Source of the DNA: Nelumbo lutea
Lineage: Eukaryota > Streptophyta > Magnoliopsida > Proteales > Nelumbonaceae
NCBI GenBank assembly: GCA_022828595.1
Contig: JAKGHH010000003.1
Span: 97,797,583-97,861,582, forward strand
DNA length: 64,000 bases
Direction: 5' to 3'
The notes under the pieces are model-generated. The model saw only the letters and a list, made by a program, of their open reading frames with translations, had not been told where the DNA came from and made no database searches. Below are positions 38,047 through 50,633 of this stretch, in pieces. Positions within the stretch are counted from its first letter, which is position 1. Every line of letters begins with the position of its first letter. Position numbers and translations under genes: made by a program.

Positions 38047-38320
38047 ATGAGGGATTTAGCCTTCATTTTTGCAATTGTAGTAATTTTCATCTTGGTCGTA
38101 TCATGCTGGAAAGTGTTGTATTTAATATGGTGGAGGCCCATGAAGCTGGAGAAATATTTGAAGAAACAGGGCATCAAGGGCCCTCCTTACAGGTTGTTGT
38201 ATGGAAATCTGAAAGAAGAACGTAAGATGAAGGAGGAAGCACAATCCAAGCCCATCAGCCTCTCTCATAATATCACCCAACGTGTTGTCCCACTCACTGA
38301 TCATACAATGAAAAAATATG
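38047..38320 (+). CDS. CYP72A-like: CYP72A-like cytochrome P450, exon 1
   Basis: This is exon 1 of a five-exon gene coding for 510 residues, a usual CYP72A length. CYP72 enzymes are ER-anchored, haem-thiolate monooxygenases fed by NADPH-P450 reductase; known members oxidise terpenoids and hormones (for example secologanin synthesis, triterpene oxidation), so the substrate here cannot be told. Exon 1 shows an N-terminal membrane anchor (residues about 5-20, hydrophobic), WWRP (28-31) and the hinge GIKGPPY (42-48), as in CYP72A. The ATG is preceded by gaaag and gives the expected anchor length. The exon ends in AAATATG before gtatgt; the codon is completed in exon 2 as KYG. Confidence 0.93.
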
Positions 38321-38542
38321 GTATGTTCTAAAATGATTCCATTTTTTTTTTTATTTTCGGTTAGTTTTTATTGTTTAGTTTTATGGGATTTTATATCTAA
38401 AACTAAAGGGTTATTATCATATAAGCTTTAGGATCTTGAAATTCAAAGTTCCAATTAGTGCAGTGGTATTTGTCTGGATAGTCAGAATTCTTTTTGGATT
38501 TATGAATTTCCTATCATCAAACTTCATCCCCCATTTCCCTAA

Positions 38543-38671
38543 GGCTATGTTTGGTTGGAAGGAAAAAGTAGGGAAAGGAAGAGAAATGTAAGGAAACTTT
38601 TACAAATTTTGTATAAGCTTCCTTACCTTTCCCTTCTTTTCCCTACATTTTCCTTCAAATCAAACATAGCC
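38543..38671. mobile_element. 129-bp Tourist-like MITE (GGCTATGTTTGG)
   Basis: The ends ggctatgtttggttggaagg and ccttcaaatcaaacatagcc are inverse, with ttttccc/gggaaa extending the pairing so that most of the element is a hairpin. It is flanked by taa (38540-38542 and 38672-38674). Confidence 0.85.
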
Positions 38672-39621
38672 TAAATTGAAAGGATCTAATATCCTTATAC
38701 CCCCATCTGTCTGCGCATCTAAATTGGAGCAGAACTTAGAAGCAGAATACAAATTTGGTTGGACACAAACATGGTGGAGTAGATAAAATCTTCATTAATA
38801 TATGATAATTGATGAATGACAGTGATAATATATTTCATATATATCTTATATTTATTTTAGGGAATGTCTCCATATCTCATTTTTGATAAATTAGGCAAAT
38901 CTCTTGTGAAAAGACAAAAATTACCCCTTTATCTAATCTATACTAACTATAAAAGAGGAATGCCTTTTTTTTTTGGAATTTTCATTGGACGTTTTCTATT
39001 CCCCTTGTCTAAACATACAATGGGCATAAAGAGGGCATATATGTCATTTACTCTCATTTTAGAAACTGTCTACTTAACTGCCTAGAAACTGTCCAGAAAC
39101 TGCCCACTTATAATTGTTTAGAAACTATCCATGAATTATAAATAGTTTTATCTTAGAAATACTGCTACATGCAAATGTATGTACATGTTTACTAGTTATA
39201 ATTAACTATATGAACTCAATAAAACCATTTTCACTAGGATGGTATAAAAATATTAACAAAAAATTGGATTAAATGATTGTTTTAAGAATTTTGAGGTGGA
39301 CTGAACGATAAAAACCCCAAAATTCAAAGTGGTAACTGTTAAAGATGTTATAATAAAATATTATTCTTTTAATATTTTATAATTTATAGTGAAAAAATTT
39401 CTTCTTTTAGTATTTAGATAAAACTTTATGCTAAACAATAAAGACACATATGATAGCCTGAGAATACAACTTGCTATACTCAGGCAATATACAAAGCGCA
39501 TAGCTTTTCAGGCGTCAAAAATATAAAAATGCACATATATCCAAAAATATGCGAATGGGGGATAAACTAATTAGGTATACAGTAGAATGGAGGATAAATT
39601 AATTAGGCATACAGTTTTATA

Positions 39622-40468
39622 TAGGGGTGATAATAGGCCAATTGGGCTTTGGCCAATAGAGGTATAATGTGGGTTGTGATGTGCTGGCATGGCACTATTT
39701 TGTGGGCCACCTGTGCTTTAGTGGGCTGTGCCGTGCTGGCATGCGGGCCTAGGTGGGCCATGCCTGCCTGGCCCAGAATCCCTCAAAGGTTAGGCCTGAC
39801 ATAATTCATGGCTGAGGTGGGTTAGTTTTTTTTTTTTTTTTTTAAATTTGTTATTTTTTTTCATTTTTTTTGCTAAGTAAAAATGCTAACAAATTTGGGA
39901 AAATAAAAATAATTAACAAAATATAAAATAGACAGCAAATTATAATGAAAATTTGATAAATTTTATTTCATTTGAATTTAATGAATACAAAGTAAAAAAA
40001 TAAATTAAAAAAATTACAATGGAATTAGAATAAAATATAAAAATAGTATAATAAAATTGAAAATAGAAATTTACAATGGTATTGACTATTGAAAAATAAT
40101 CGCAAATAACTTTTAAGGAAAATTGAAAAACAATATTTATAATAGTTTTAAAAATATTGTACAATTATTGAGTACACAAAAATGACTTCATTATTTTGTT
40201 ATTTTCTTCCGATCAACTCTTCAAGTTCCACCTCCCCCATCTCCTTGACCAATTTCATCAATCACTTGATTCATCAATTTATTAAGATATTGTGTATTAT
40301 GCTATTCACCATATGCATTAACAAATTTATGGAATATTATTTGTTTATTGTAATATATCATAAAATTGATAGGCAATTTGGTTAGTCCTATCTAACCATC
40401 ACACATGATATTATCATTTGGATATCCTCTAGCCAAATTGTATTTCAAATGGATTATGCCACCCCTTA
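39622..40468. mobile_element. Possible larger hAT element (TAGGGGTG ends)
   Basis: It starts taggggtgataata. A candidate inverse end, ttatgccacccctta, closes at 40468. The flanks gttttata (39614-39621) and attttaat (40469-40476) match only in part. The left 200 bp is rich in gggcc/ggcctg like other members; the remainder is AT-rich. The boundaries are weak. Confidence 0.35.
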
Positions 40469-40889
40469 ATTTTAATCCACTTTGTGTGATGCCAATTTCC
40501 ATCAACTTTTGTACGACATCTGTAATCGATATCTGGTTCTTCTTTTATTTTAGAGCCAAATCAAAATGATTCAAATGATAAAATCTAATTAAGTATTGAA
40601 CTACCATAGTTCATATGTATAAAAGTTAAATAGAAATTTAAAATTTTGGTATAATAATTGATAAAAGTCTTATAAATGATAAATGTAAAATGTAATTAAG
40701 TAAACATTTCAAAATTATAAACTATCATGTTCACATTCAAATGGTAAATCCAAGTATCTAATTTTAATTTACCATGTTTACCTTTAAATTAAGATAATTA
40801 TGCAATTTCAAGTATTAAATAGTTCAAGATTAACATAATAGCTTATTCTTAATTAATTCTTATTTATTTTCAATACTTTTTTTTAGAAA

Positions 40890-41432
40890 GAAAGAGGAGA
40901 ATTTTATTGATGAAAGTTGTGGGAGACATGAACCTTACCCCTTAATGTAAACAGAACAAGGGAGTGTAGACATCTAAGAAAAATAGAAACTAAATATGCT
41001 ATCAATTGGAATAAAGTGGGTGTGATAACCTTTATTTGGCCTTAAAGATCTACATGTTGGAGCCAAGAGCTTATTTGAATCCAGGTTCTCTTGTATTTGT
41101 AATCATTCTTCTTGTGTACAGTTACAAATTCTGTTTTTTTTTTTAATCTACGTCTCTTACTGTTTTTTTGGTGTTCTCTTTCTACTATTATATGGTCTCT
41201 CACTATTTTATTTTTGAATCTATGTCTTGAGTGTTTGGCCATTTCATTATCTTGGATCTTTGTCTTTGTTGAAACATGTTGGACTTCACTTTGATGATTA
41301 TTATTGGTAGGTCACTTAATATCTATGTGTCTTTATATCGTGTCACTAAATCATCTCAACTCATTAATATCCAATCTTTTTAACTTTGAGTGAATCAACA
41401 AGAGTTGCCTTCTCCTTATCAACCTGATTAGA
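40890..41432 (-). mobile_element. LINE debris on the left side of the copia insertion
   Basis: On the minus strand a lysine/arginine-rich piece (41042-41242) has no clear domain. It is assigned to the same LINE as 46150-47330 only because the copia element lies between them. Confidence 0.35.
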
Positions 41433-41437
41433 TCTTC

Positions 41438-44400
41438 TGTTAGGTGTTGGCCGTAGTTTCAACTATGGGTGCATGCAAAATGGAGAAAATATTTTAGAAT
41501 TGAGGATTTACATGCAATAGGTTGAAGTAAGGTAGAGAGCAAAAGCAAAGCAAGAGAAGGGCTGAAATCTTCTTCTTACGTATTTTGGTTTTCTTGAAAG
41601 CCTAATACAAGAAGATGGATTTTTGAGCAAGCCAAATAGAAGCTTCTTCTGTACACTTTTAAAATTAACCTAAGTTTATAAAAAGGTGAAAAAAACCCAA
41701 CTAAAGTTACCTTTTACATGCTATAGAAAAAGACAAAAAAAAGTATTTGAACTTTCTAGCACATTAACCATAACATTCTCCCCCTGCTCTTGTTGGACTC
41801 CTAATGTGTCTCTTAATTCTCAAAATTTTCTCTAGTCAATGGCTTAGTGAATATATCAGCTAATTGCTCTTGGGTCCTGCAATACACTAGTTCAATTTCT
41901 CCATCTTCAATGGCATCTCGAATGAAGTGATGTTTGAGAGCAATGTATTTGGTTCTGCTATGATAACATAGGTTTTTTGACATAGTAACGACAGATTTGT
42001 TGTTGTAATGGATCACCGTAGCATCCTCTTGCTTCTCATTAATATCTTCCATAATTATTCTAAGCCAAATTATTTGACATGCTGCCATTGAGGCTGAAAC
42101 ATACTCTGCTTGGGCTGAAGATTCAGCTATTGATTTTTATTTCTTTGAGAACCAAGAAAACACACTACCACCAAAGGTAAAGCAATAACTAGAGGTGCTT
42201 TTCATGTTATCACCATATCCTCCCCAATTTCTATCACAAAAACGAACCAATCTCACATTATTTCCTTTGTCATCTTTAATTTATAATCCATGGTGCCTTG
42301 CACATATCTTATCACTCTTTTTACAGCTCCAAAATGAATGTGATTGGGATTGTTCATAAATCTGGATAGTAAACTGGTAGCAAGCATAATGTCAGGCCTT
42401 GTAACAGTGAGATAGAACAAGTTTCTAATCAAACTTCTATACAAAGTTTCATCCACCAGTAGAATAACTTACAGGTTTGCATCCAAACCTGTAGAATAAC
42501 TTACAGGTTTGCATCCAAACATTTTGAATTTTTTGAGAACTTTTTCAGCATATTTACTTTGACAAATGAATACACCATCATCACTTTGATAAATTAGGAA
42601 ACCAAGAGAGTGACGTAATAGTACCATATCACTCATTTGATATTTTTCATCATTTCATTTTTGAAATGTTCAATAATTTTCATATTGTTTCCAATAAAAA
42701 CCAAATCATCAACATAAAGAGCAACAATGAGAATATCATCCATACAATGTTTCTTTACATACAAAGTAGGCTCATTCTTGCTTTTCATGAACCCTTTCTC
42801 AACAAAGTAAGCATAAATTTGACTATACCATGCTCTTGATGTTTGTTTTAATCTATATAGGGCATTCTTCAACTTGTACACATTGTCTTCCTTGCACTGA
42901 ATCACAAAGTCTTGTGGTTGTTCTACATACACATCTTTTAATTCTCCATTCAAGAAAACTGATTTAATATCAAGTTTCCATAACAACCAACTTGTGAGTT
43001 GTAAGTGCAATGAGAGCTCTAATAGTGTTCAATCGTGCTACAGGAGCAAAAGTTTCAAAGTAATCAACAACGGACTATTGTGCATAGCTTTTAGCAATCA
43101 GCCTTGCTTTGTTTCTTTGCACAAAACCATCAGAATTATGTTTTACTTTGTAAACCCATTTAACACCAATCACTTCTTTATTATCTGGTCTATCAACCAA
43201 CTCCCAAGTTTTATTATTTTCTATGATAAAAACTTCCTCTTTCATTGCTTTTTTTCAAGTTTCTTCCTTAATAACTTTTTCAAAGCTTTCTAGTTCCACA
43301 ATACAAAAATTGCACATTGCATAAACATCACTCAAACTCCTCATTTTTCTTGAAGTTGAGCTAGAAGAAGATGAGCTTGAACTTGGAGATGATTGAAAAG
43401 CCCATTCATCATTTTGAGTTGTATTCTCTTACAAATTAGACATGGGAACATGTTCTTCAATTTTTTTTCTTACTCCCAATTCCAAATAGCTTTCTCATCA
43501 AACAACACATATCTACTAATAATCATCTTATTTGTTTTCAAACGTACAGCCTATAACTCTTTGACATAGAGTTATATCCAACAAAATTACACTTCTCACT
43601 TGTTTCATCAAGCTTTGATCTCTTCTATTTTGGAATTTGGGTATAGCATACACTATCAAAACACTTTCAAATGTCTAACCGATGGTTTCTTTCCACTCCA
43701 AGATTCCAATGGAGTCATTCCTTTAATAGCAACAATGGGGCATTGGTTCATTAAATACATAATTGTGTTAACAACTTCAACGCAAAAACTTTTGTGAAGT
43801 TTTTTCCCATGTAGCATGGATTTAGCAATCTCCATCATAGTTTGATTCTTCCTCTCTGATACTATAAATTCCCATGTAGCATGGATGTAGCATGGATTTT
43901 GTTGAGGAGTATAACAAACTATAAATTGCCTTTTCATACCTTAATCTTCATAAATTTATCAAATTCATTTGAAGTGTACTACTCTTTGCCACAACCACTT
44001 CTCAATTTCTTAATGTAACAATCACTTTATTTCTTAACAAGACATTTACATTTTTTGAAAATAGTAAATACATCAGATTTTTCCCTCATAAAATAAGCCC
44101 AAGTCATGTGAGTATAATCATCAATAAAAAGAATGAAATACTTGTTTTGGGAATGAAAAGGAGTCCTCATGGGTCCACATAAATCGGTATGAACTAATTT
44201 CAACACTTTGTTGGCTCTCCATGCAACTCCTTTTGAAAATGGTTGTTAGTGATGCTTTCCAAGCGCACAACCTTCACAAATTTAATGCTTTTCTTCAATG
44301 TTTGAAAGCCTTTTAGCCATCTCCTTTTGTGATAGCAACTTCAGTCCCTTGAAATTTAGATGGCCAAATCTTCAATGCCATAGCTATGACTCATCAACCT

Positions 44401-46144
44401 CATTGGCATTCGTAGCAACCTTTCTTGTATAATTTAATATTAGTGGAGAGCTTCTATTTATCTTTATTTTCACATTTTTCACCACATGTTTGTCATGGTC
44501 ATAAATGATACAACCAGGATATTCAAAATGAAGTGAGTAACCATGCTCCAAAAGCTGTCCAACACTGAGAAGATTCTCATTCAACTCAAGTACAAATAAC
44601 ACATTATGTATAAATTTTGTTCCCATTTTTGTTTCAACATCTATTGTGCCTTTTCCCTTTACTATAACATATTTTCCATTTCCCAACTTCACTTTTGAGC
44701 TAAATGATGTGTCCATGTCAAGAAAAATATTTGGGTGCCCTACCATATGATTGCTACACCTTCTATCCAAGAACCACACATTATTATTTTTCTCTGTGAC
44801 ACTTTGACATGCATAAAACAAATTTCCTTATTCTTTTTCTTTTATAAAATTTTCTTACTGATTGTTTTTCAGTCTATAATCTTCTTGTAAATGGACAAAC
44901 TTTTTAAAATAATAACATTGTAATTTTCCTTTATACCAACAATCTTTGTCAACATTGTTGCTTTTTTTGTAAATAGAAAACCATTGTGATGACCCTTCAT
45001 CTCTAGTTTTTCTACCGAAATTACTTCTCCCTCTTCCTCTTGGATTTCTACTTCTTCCTCTTTCTCTTGCATATCTACCTCATCCATAAGAGTCTCATTT
45101 TCCATTTTCATGAGTTGAGGATGTCCTATCATGATCTTTGAAACTAACATTGAGTTTGAGATGGAATACACTATTGATTTTTTTAAGTGGCATGGCAATC
45201 TTTGCTCATATGATTTTAGTGATGCCAACAACTTGTGAATACTTAATTCCATGAGGTTGTTTGTTTCTTCAATGATAACCACAATAGGATCTAACTTCTC
45301 AGGTAAACTAATTAAAATATTCTCAACAATTCTCATATCATCAAATTTTCACCATGTGCTTTCATATGATTTATCAACTCCCTAAATCTACTGAAATAAT
45401 CATTTAAATTTTCATTTTCCTTCACTTTCATATTTTCGAAATCTCTTCTAATAGATTGGAGTTTAACAACCCTTACCTTTTTTGTCTCCTTGAAACTCTT
45501 GCTGAAGTGTATCCCATGCTTCTATTGCCTTTTTAGTGCTCATTATCCTTGGGAAATTAGATTTACTAACTCCTCTTTGAATCATTGAAAGTGCTCCTGC
45601 ATTCTAACTTCTCTTGTCCTTTAGTTATTTTTGTTGAATTGCTATGATACTTGCTACATTTTCTGGTTCTTCATATCGAAGGACAATAATATCCCATAAA
45701 TCCAGAGACAAAAGAAAGATTTTCATTTTAACATACCAAAAATCATAGTCTTCTCCATAAAAAGTAGGAACTTGGACTTTGTTGAAATTAACAACATTAG
45801 TATTGGCTGTAGTTTCAACTAACTATGGGTGCATGCAAAATGGAGAAAATGTTTTAGAATAGAGGATTTTCATGTAGAAGATTGAAATAAGGCAAAGAGT
45901 AAAAACAGAGCAAGAAAAGGGCTGAAATCTTCTTCTTATGTATTCTAGTTTTCTTGCAAGAGTAATACAAGAAGATGACTTCTTGATCAAGCCAAATAGA
46001 AACTTCTTCTGTACACTTTTACTACTAACCCAGGTTTACAAAAAGGTGAAAAAGACCTAACTAAAGTTACCTTTTACATGCTGCAGAAAGAGACAAAAAA
46101 ATAAACATAAAGTATTTTAACTTTCTAGCACATTAACCATAACA
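41438..46144 (-). mobile_element. Complete but decayed Ty1/copia element
   Basis: LTRs are 41438-41775 (338 bp, starting tgttagg and ending taaca) and 45795-46144 (350 bp). The exact target duplication tcttc is at 41433-41437 and 46145-46149. The polypurine tract beside the 3' LTR is the inverse of ttctccccctgctct (41776-41790). Coding is on the minus strand. No primer-binding site is seen next to the 5' LTR: the gag start (VNFNKVQVPTFYGEDY, about 45730-45790) lies only about 10 bp inside it. A 32-bp tandem duplication (42459-42490 and 42491-42520) lies in the RT-RNase H part. Confidence 0.92.
41813..45790 (-). pseudogene. Copia gag-pol polyprotein remnants
   Basis: On the minus strand the order is gag, protease, integrase, RT, RNase H, which defines Ty1/copia. 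Gag covers about 45790-44869, without an intact zinc knuckle. The protease region at 44384-44821 has WFLDRRCSNHM where an intact copia protease has D-S-G-C-S-H. Integrase core pieces are at 43656-44350. RT has AWYSQI and the catalytic YVDD (42705-42716). The RT-RNase H connection is at 42253-42456 (TRPDI, AVKRVIRYVQGT). The RNase H end with HIRTKYI-like and ADIFTKPL motifs is at 41813-42088. Many stops and frameshifts make it inactive. Confidence 0.88.
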
Positions 46145-46149
46145 TCTTC

Positions 46150-47330
46150 CAATTAATATTTGATATCAACTACCTCACGTTGATCGTCCTCCCTAGCTAT
46201 TATTGATCATTTTCACAAACACCTGACTTGTCACCAAGTATAGCATCTCATTGAGTATTTTTATTCCCAAAATTTGCTAGGGTCTAGGTCTCAAAATCAC
46301 TTCTTAATTTTTAATATAACCTTCATCCCCAATGATAGTTTGTTTTGCTTCTTCTACAATTGTTGTGACAGGGTTGTTACTGGCCTATTTCCCTTCAATT
46401 ATGGGAGCAACATGAATTGATTCTATTGGTAGAGATTCAATTTGTTTAAAACTAGGACCTGTAGTAGGATCTACAATGAGGGAATCCATGTTGGGAGTGT
46501 CTTTCTCTTTTTTAGGACATATATGTGTGGTTGCTATTCTTGATGTTTAGTCGATATAGTGTTCTTGCCCTTTGGATGAGCATGGCCAATGACTAATCCT
46601 TCTTATCATCTTCTTTCTTGGTAATTTCTATTTTCTTCTTCAACTTATTGTGCTTGCAGTCCAAAGCCTTGCGTCCAAGCTTGAAACAAGGGGTTCAATA
46701 ATCTGGTAGTTTCTCTTAAACAACCGATTTCCAAAACCTTTTCTTGCTAGAACCAATCCACACATGTTTCGAGTACATCCAACTGAACCCAAAACCTTGT
46801 TGCTTTAGTGCAGGAGAGAGTGATTGAGGCTAGGTTACATTTTAGAATAGGCCCAAAAGAATAATTGCAAATTGATCAAAGCAAGTTCTCCGCAAAGAAA
46901 TTTGCTTTGAAAATTGATGCAAACTAGAACTATAGAAATCTCCCAACCTTACTCCAATTCTGGTGTCCATTTCATCGAAAGTAATAAGAAAGATTTGATC
47001 ATAAACACCTCTTTCAACCAGATTTTCAAAAAAATCTTCCTTTGTAGAGAAACAAATCAAAATGTGGTTTGAGTCTAAAGAAATCACCTAGATCTCACCT
47101 ATCAAATTGAACAAACGTAGAGCAAATCCCTTGTTCTTAGGGAGAGGTGGGTGTCCATGCATACTAGCTAATTAAAGCATGTTTTAGCACCTCATAGGAT
47201 TGGAGTACTTTGTCATGGAAGAAGAGAATAGAAAAAGAATGGTTTCCCCATCAATGGGGAAGAAAGAACCTAATTAGTCATGATTGGTGGAAACTAGGGT
47301 TTATCTCATGATTATTTTTTGAGAAAAAAC
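46150..47330 (-). mobile_element. LINE ORF1-type fragment (DUF4283 and zinc-knuckle region)
   Basis: On the minus strand 46842-47087 matches the DUF4283-like N-terminal region of plant LINEs (HILICFSTKEDF--LVERG-Y), then a frameshift into KWTPELE. About 46830-46650 contains VTRPSLARV-like and C-KLGRKALDCKHNKLKKK, resembling the following zinc-knuckle region. The copia element sits at its 3' side. Confidence 0.55.
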
Positions 47331-47474
47331 CCAAGGGCTAATTGCATTCCAAGACTCGGTTCAAAATTACAACAATTGTGCTAAGAATGAAGGAGTCATA
47401 GACCAAGTATGAGTGCAATGTAGAACAAGTCCATGACGTGCTACCGTATGGGCAACAACATTAGCATATTTGGG

Positions 47475-47970
47475 TGATGCTGTCCGATCCAAGGTGTCCC
47501 GAACTGAGGAAGCAGTAAATAGTCCTGCCTACTGGATGAGGCCGAGGTGGAAGGATGAAGTCGTGCACTGGAATCTACAATTCCTCGAGTAGGTACTCCG
47601 ATGCTCAAGTCAGTCAATTTGAAGGGTAGGTGGTCTGACTGAGCAAGTAAGAATAGTGCTGGTCCGACTAGAAAGGTAGATCAAAGGTATTCAAAGTCCA
47701 AAGGTTCCTTAACCTAGGCGAAGATTACCTATTTATAATTGGAGGCCCATGTTCTATTCGAATGAGGTTTTTAGGGTTGTCGGGATGAGGTTGCCCGCTG
47801 AGGTCTTTGGGATGACTCTTCCCCAACAGGATTTACTTCCTCGCTTGTGCAAGACACTCCTTGGTCGCATTTATCTATCCCATGTGGTGCTGACGTGGTT
47901 TGGGAGATAAGCTAGCCACGGAGGCTACCACATGGCATCCTTGGCCAGCTCAACCATAACCCAAATACTA
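47475..47970 (-). mobile_element. Solo LTR related to the 58-61 kb element
   Basis: The inverse complement starts tagtatttgggttatggttg and ends ggacagcatca, matching the LTRs at 58074-58503, 60451-60958 and 62672-63136. It is 496 bp. Neither leader nor internal sequence adjoins it, so it is a solo LTR or a truncated end. A 5-bp duplication could not be confirmed. Confidence 0.75.
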
Positions 47971-47974
47971 GGTA

Positions 47975-48830
47975 TAAATCAAACTAAGGAGGAAGGAAGA
48001 TATGAAAATAAGCTCTTGCAATTGACCACCAATATTCATAGTAGCCAAGGGGATTAGATATTGCTGCCTAGCTTGAAGCTTGACAAGTGTGAGAGCATCC
48101 ACGACCTTCAAATATAACATTAGAAAACTGCATTTATGAGGCAAAGGAAAAGCGTATGCCTTACCCATTTGAGGATTACAAGGAGGGTAAGGTATTGCTA
48201 GGGCTGTTTACGGGTCGGGTTGAGTCGGTTTACTGGCGTTTTTCCAACCGACCTGACGTGATTAGTTTAGCTAGAAATGAAACGGAAACCGACCCAGTAC
48301 TAAGTAAAACCGACCTGGTCGGTTTGGGTCGGTTTTGTGAATAATTCTCTTGGTGTGAACAATAAAGGATTCAAGTCTAAGAAAGCAAAGGCTGGATGCT
48401 TGGAAATTAAAAATGATTTGATGGATTAAAAACGATATTTTATATATCAGAAATTTTATATATAATATGTATATTTATGAAATAAAGCTGAAATATATTA
48501 TATATAATATATATCTAAGTCAGTTTGGGTTGGTTTGGTTTCGGTTTTCACACATGAAAACCAAACCAAACCATCGGTTTTTGTTATTTTGTAACCCGAA
48601 ACCTACTGGTACTAAAAAAAAACCGGCCAACTTGGGTTGGTTGGTTTGGTCGGTTTGGGTCTTGTTATGAACATCCCTAGGTATTGCTCTAGCAAATAGA
48701 AAATCATCATTGTGGTCCTGAACAAATAGACCAGCGGAGATGCCCTCCAAACATACAATGGTGTGAATATTGATTTTTAAAGAGCCCAAAGGTGGAGCTT
48801 GCCGGTGAATATGCATGGGCAATAAAGTCT
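47975..48830 (-). mobile_element. LINE RNase H fragment interrupted by a MITE
   Basis: On the minus strand 48690-48830 reads PPLGSLKINIHT...GISAGLFVQDHNDDFLFARAIP, an RNase H-like domain entry of plant LINEs with the catalytic Asp replaced by His. The frame resumes beyond the MITE as PYPPCNPQMGKAYA and continues to about 47990 (ALTLVKLQARQ). Removing 48199-48686 restores continuity across the site. Confidence 0.65.
48199..48679. mobile_element. hAT MITE, TAGGG family, with exact 8-bp duplication
   Basis: It begins tagggctgtttac and ends gttatgaacatcccta. It is flanked by identical ggtattgc at 48191-48198 and 48680-48687. The interior has ggtcggttt/aaaccgac blocks around an AT-rich core with a tatataatatatat run, like 6894-7401. 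It lies within a LINE RNase H fragment. Confidence 0.92.
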
Positions 48831-48938
48831 GCCCAAATGGGATTTCCTACTCACTTTTCCTACCGACTTGTCGGTGAATATGCATGGCCAATAAAGCTTG
48901 CCCAAACAGGATTTCCTACTCACTTTTTCTACCCACTT
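48801..48938. repeat. 69-bp tandem duplication
   Basis: Two units containing ggtgaatatgcatgg-caa start at 48801 and 48870. The second is followed by a partly inverse copy of its own end (gagtgggtaggaaaagtgaa at about 48993-49012). Confidence 0.75.
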
Positions 48939-50013
48939 TCTACCCGCGCACAGTGAATTGAGAGAAATGTGGCTGAAATTCACGACGGGAAGAGAGTGGG
49001 TAGGAAAAGTGAATAGGAACATCTGTAAAACCATAGTGTACTTTGTGGAATTGCATACAAGAACCATACTAATCTGGTTGTACACCTAGACATAGGTAGA
49101 GAATATATGATATATCTTGCTTGTAAGAGGCTAATATGGAAAAAAAAATCATTTATCCAACTTCCTAAGATAAAAATCATTTACAAGAATCAATGACATG
49201 GTAATTATTTTTTGGTATTTAAATAGGTAATTTCTATTTATTTTTAGTTCTAAAATAAATAAAAAATAAAATCAAAATTTTGACATACAATTGTATTGGA
49301 TTTGTGGAAATGGTGGATCATCTATAGATCTACAATATAATTATTATCTATCGTCACACATCATGTAAAACACATCAATTTCTCTTTTTATGTAATTTTA
49401 TTATTTTTTTTGAAATTTCATTAAAAAATTTAGACCTAATTATAATTTCTAAGCTCTAACTTCTATGGGATGGGAGAGGAATCCAGTTATCTTATTAAGC
49501 CATCAAGGGTACATGCATACAACTTCTAAGTGAATATGCAATTAATAATTATTTCTTATTGAAACAATTATTTTGTATCTTTTATTCCAAAACTTATAAA
49601 AGATTAAAAAAATGAGTGTTAATTTTGAATTTTCTTGTATAATCACATGCAAACACATTTATGAAAGAGAACTATAACTATACATCTCTATTTTCACACA
49701 GACTAATATATATCTTTCAACCATAAGTACTTTTGTAAAATAAGATGCATCAAAACAGTAGAATTACTTATTTGATTGTCCTTGTCGCATGTGGATTTAT
49801 GCTCTTTTTTTTTTTTTTTGCTTTTATAAGATTAAATTATCTTTCATTGACTGGCATGGACTATGTAACATGATTTGGCTTAATAACATATTCTTTAGGT
49901 CCTTGGCTCTAAAATGCAAGCTTTTAGTTTATGTTATATAAATAATCTCTCACATATGTCTCTAATTCATAAGTTCTTATGGTTGTTGATTTATTACTGA
50001 TTATAAAATGCAG

Positions 50014-50231
50014 GTAAAATGTCAGTAGTATGGTATGGGGTAACTCCTACATTACATATCATGGATCCAGAGCAAGTAAAGGATATCCTATCTAACAAAA
50101 TTGAACAATTTCAGAAACTACATAATCCATTCACTGAGCAACTATTACCTGGGCTTGCAAACTATGAAGGAGAAAAATGGGCAAAACATAGAAGGATCGT
50201 TACCCCTGCCTTCCATCTAGAGAAGTTGAAG
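50014..50231 (+). CDS. CYP72A-like: CYP72A-like cytochrome P450, exon 2
   Basis: It follows tgcag and continues the frame from exon 1 (residues 92-164). The C-helix motif WAKHR (147-151), whose Trp and Arg contact a haem propionate in P450s, lies just before the RRIVTPAFHLEKLK signature of CYP72. The donor follows AAG (gttgtt, less canonical than its neighbours but in frame with exon 3). Confidence 0.93.
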
Positions 50232-50296
50232 GTTGTTTTCTATAATATTGTTCTTTATTTTGTACTTTAATTTTTATTTCCCCACCCATTACATGA

Positions 50297-50436
50297 GGCT
50301 ATGTTTGGCTTTGACAGGAAATAATAGAGAAGCAAGAACTTGAAAGGAAGGTTTTTGAGGAATTTCAGAAACTTTGTTAAGAACTTTACCTCAAATTTCT
50401 GTTTTTCTCTTATTTTCAATCAATCCAAATATAGCC
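50297..50436. mobile_element. Tourist-like MITE in P450 intron 2
   Basis: The ends ggctatgtttggctttga and tcaatccaaatatagcc are inverse. It is flanked by tga at 50294-50296 and 50437-50439. It belongs to the same family as 38543-38671 in intron 1, but is more diverged. Confidence 0.75.
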
Positions 50437-50633
50437 TGAAGGCAACCATCTTGAGGCTTATTAATAACCATCATATCCTAATACAAGTACATATATTTTC
50501 TTTATGATCAGTGAGGAAGAAGTAAGAAATGTACTTGGAAAAAATACCAGAATTTCCCTCTCTTAATTAACTTGTATCATAAATACTCATTTTACTCTAA
50601 CAATGTTTTGTTTCTTTTTTCCCTTTGTAACAG

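Larger units (their letters stand above)
38321..50013 (+). other. 11.7 kb first intron of the P450 gene
   Basis: Runs from gtatgttc to aaaatgcag. Insertions: MITE 38543-38671, possible hAT element 39622-40468, copia element 41438-46144 within LINE debris, solo LTR 47475-47970, and LINE RNase H fragment 47975-48830 split by a hAT MITE. 38672-39621 and 48940-50013 are AT-rich with nothing recognised. Confidence 0.9.
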
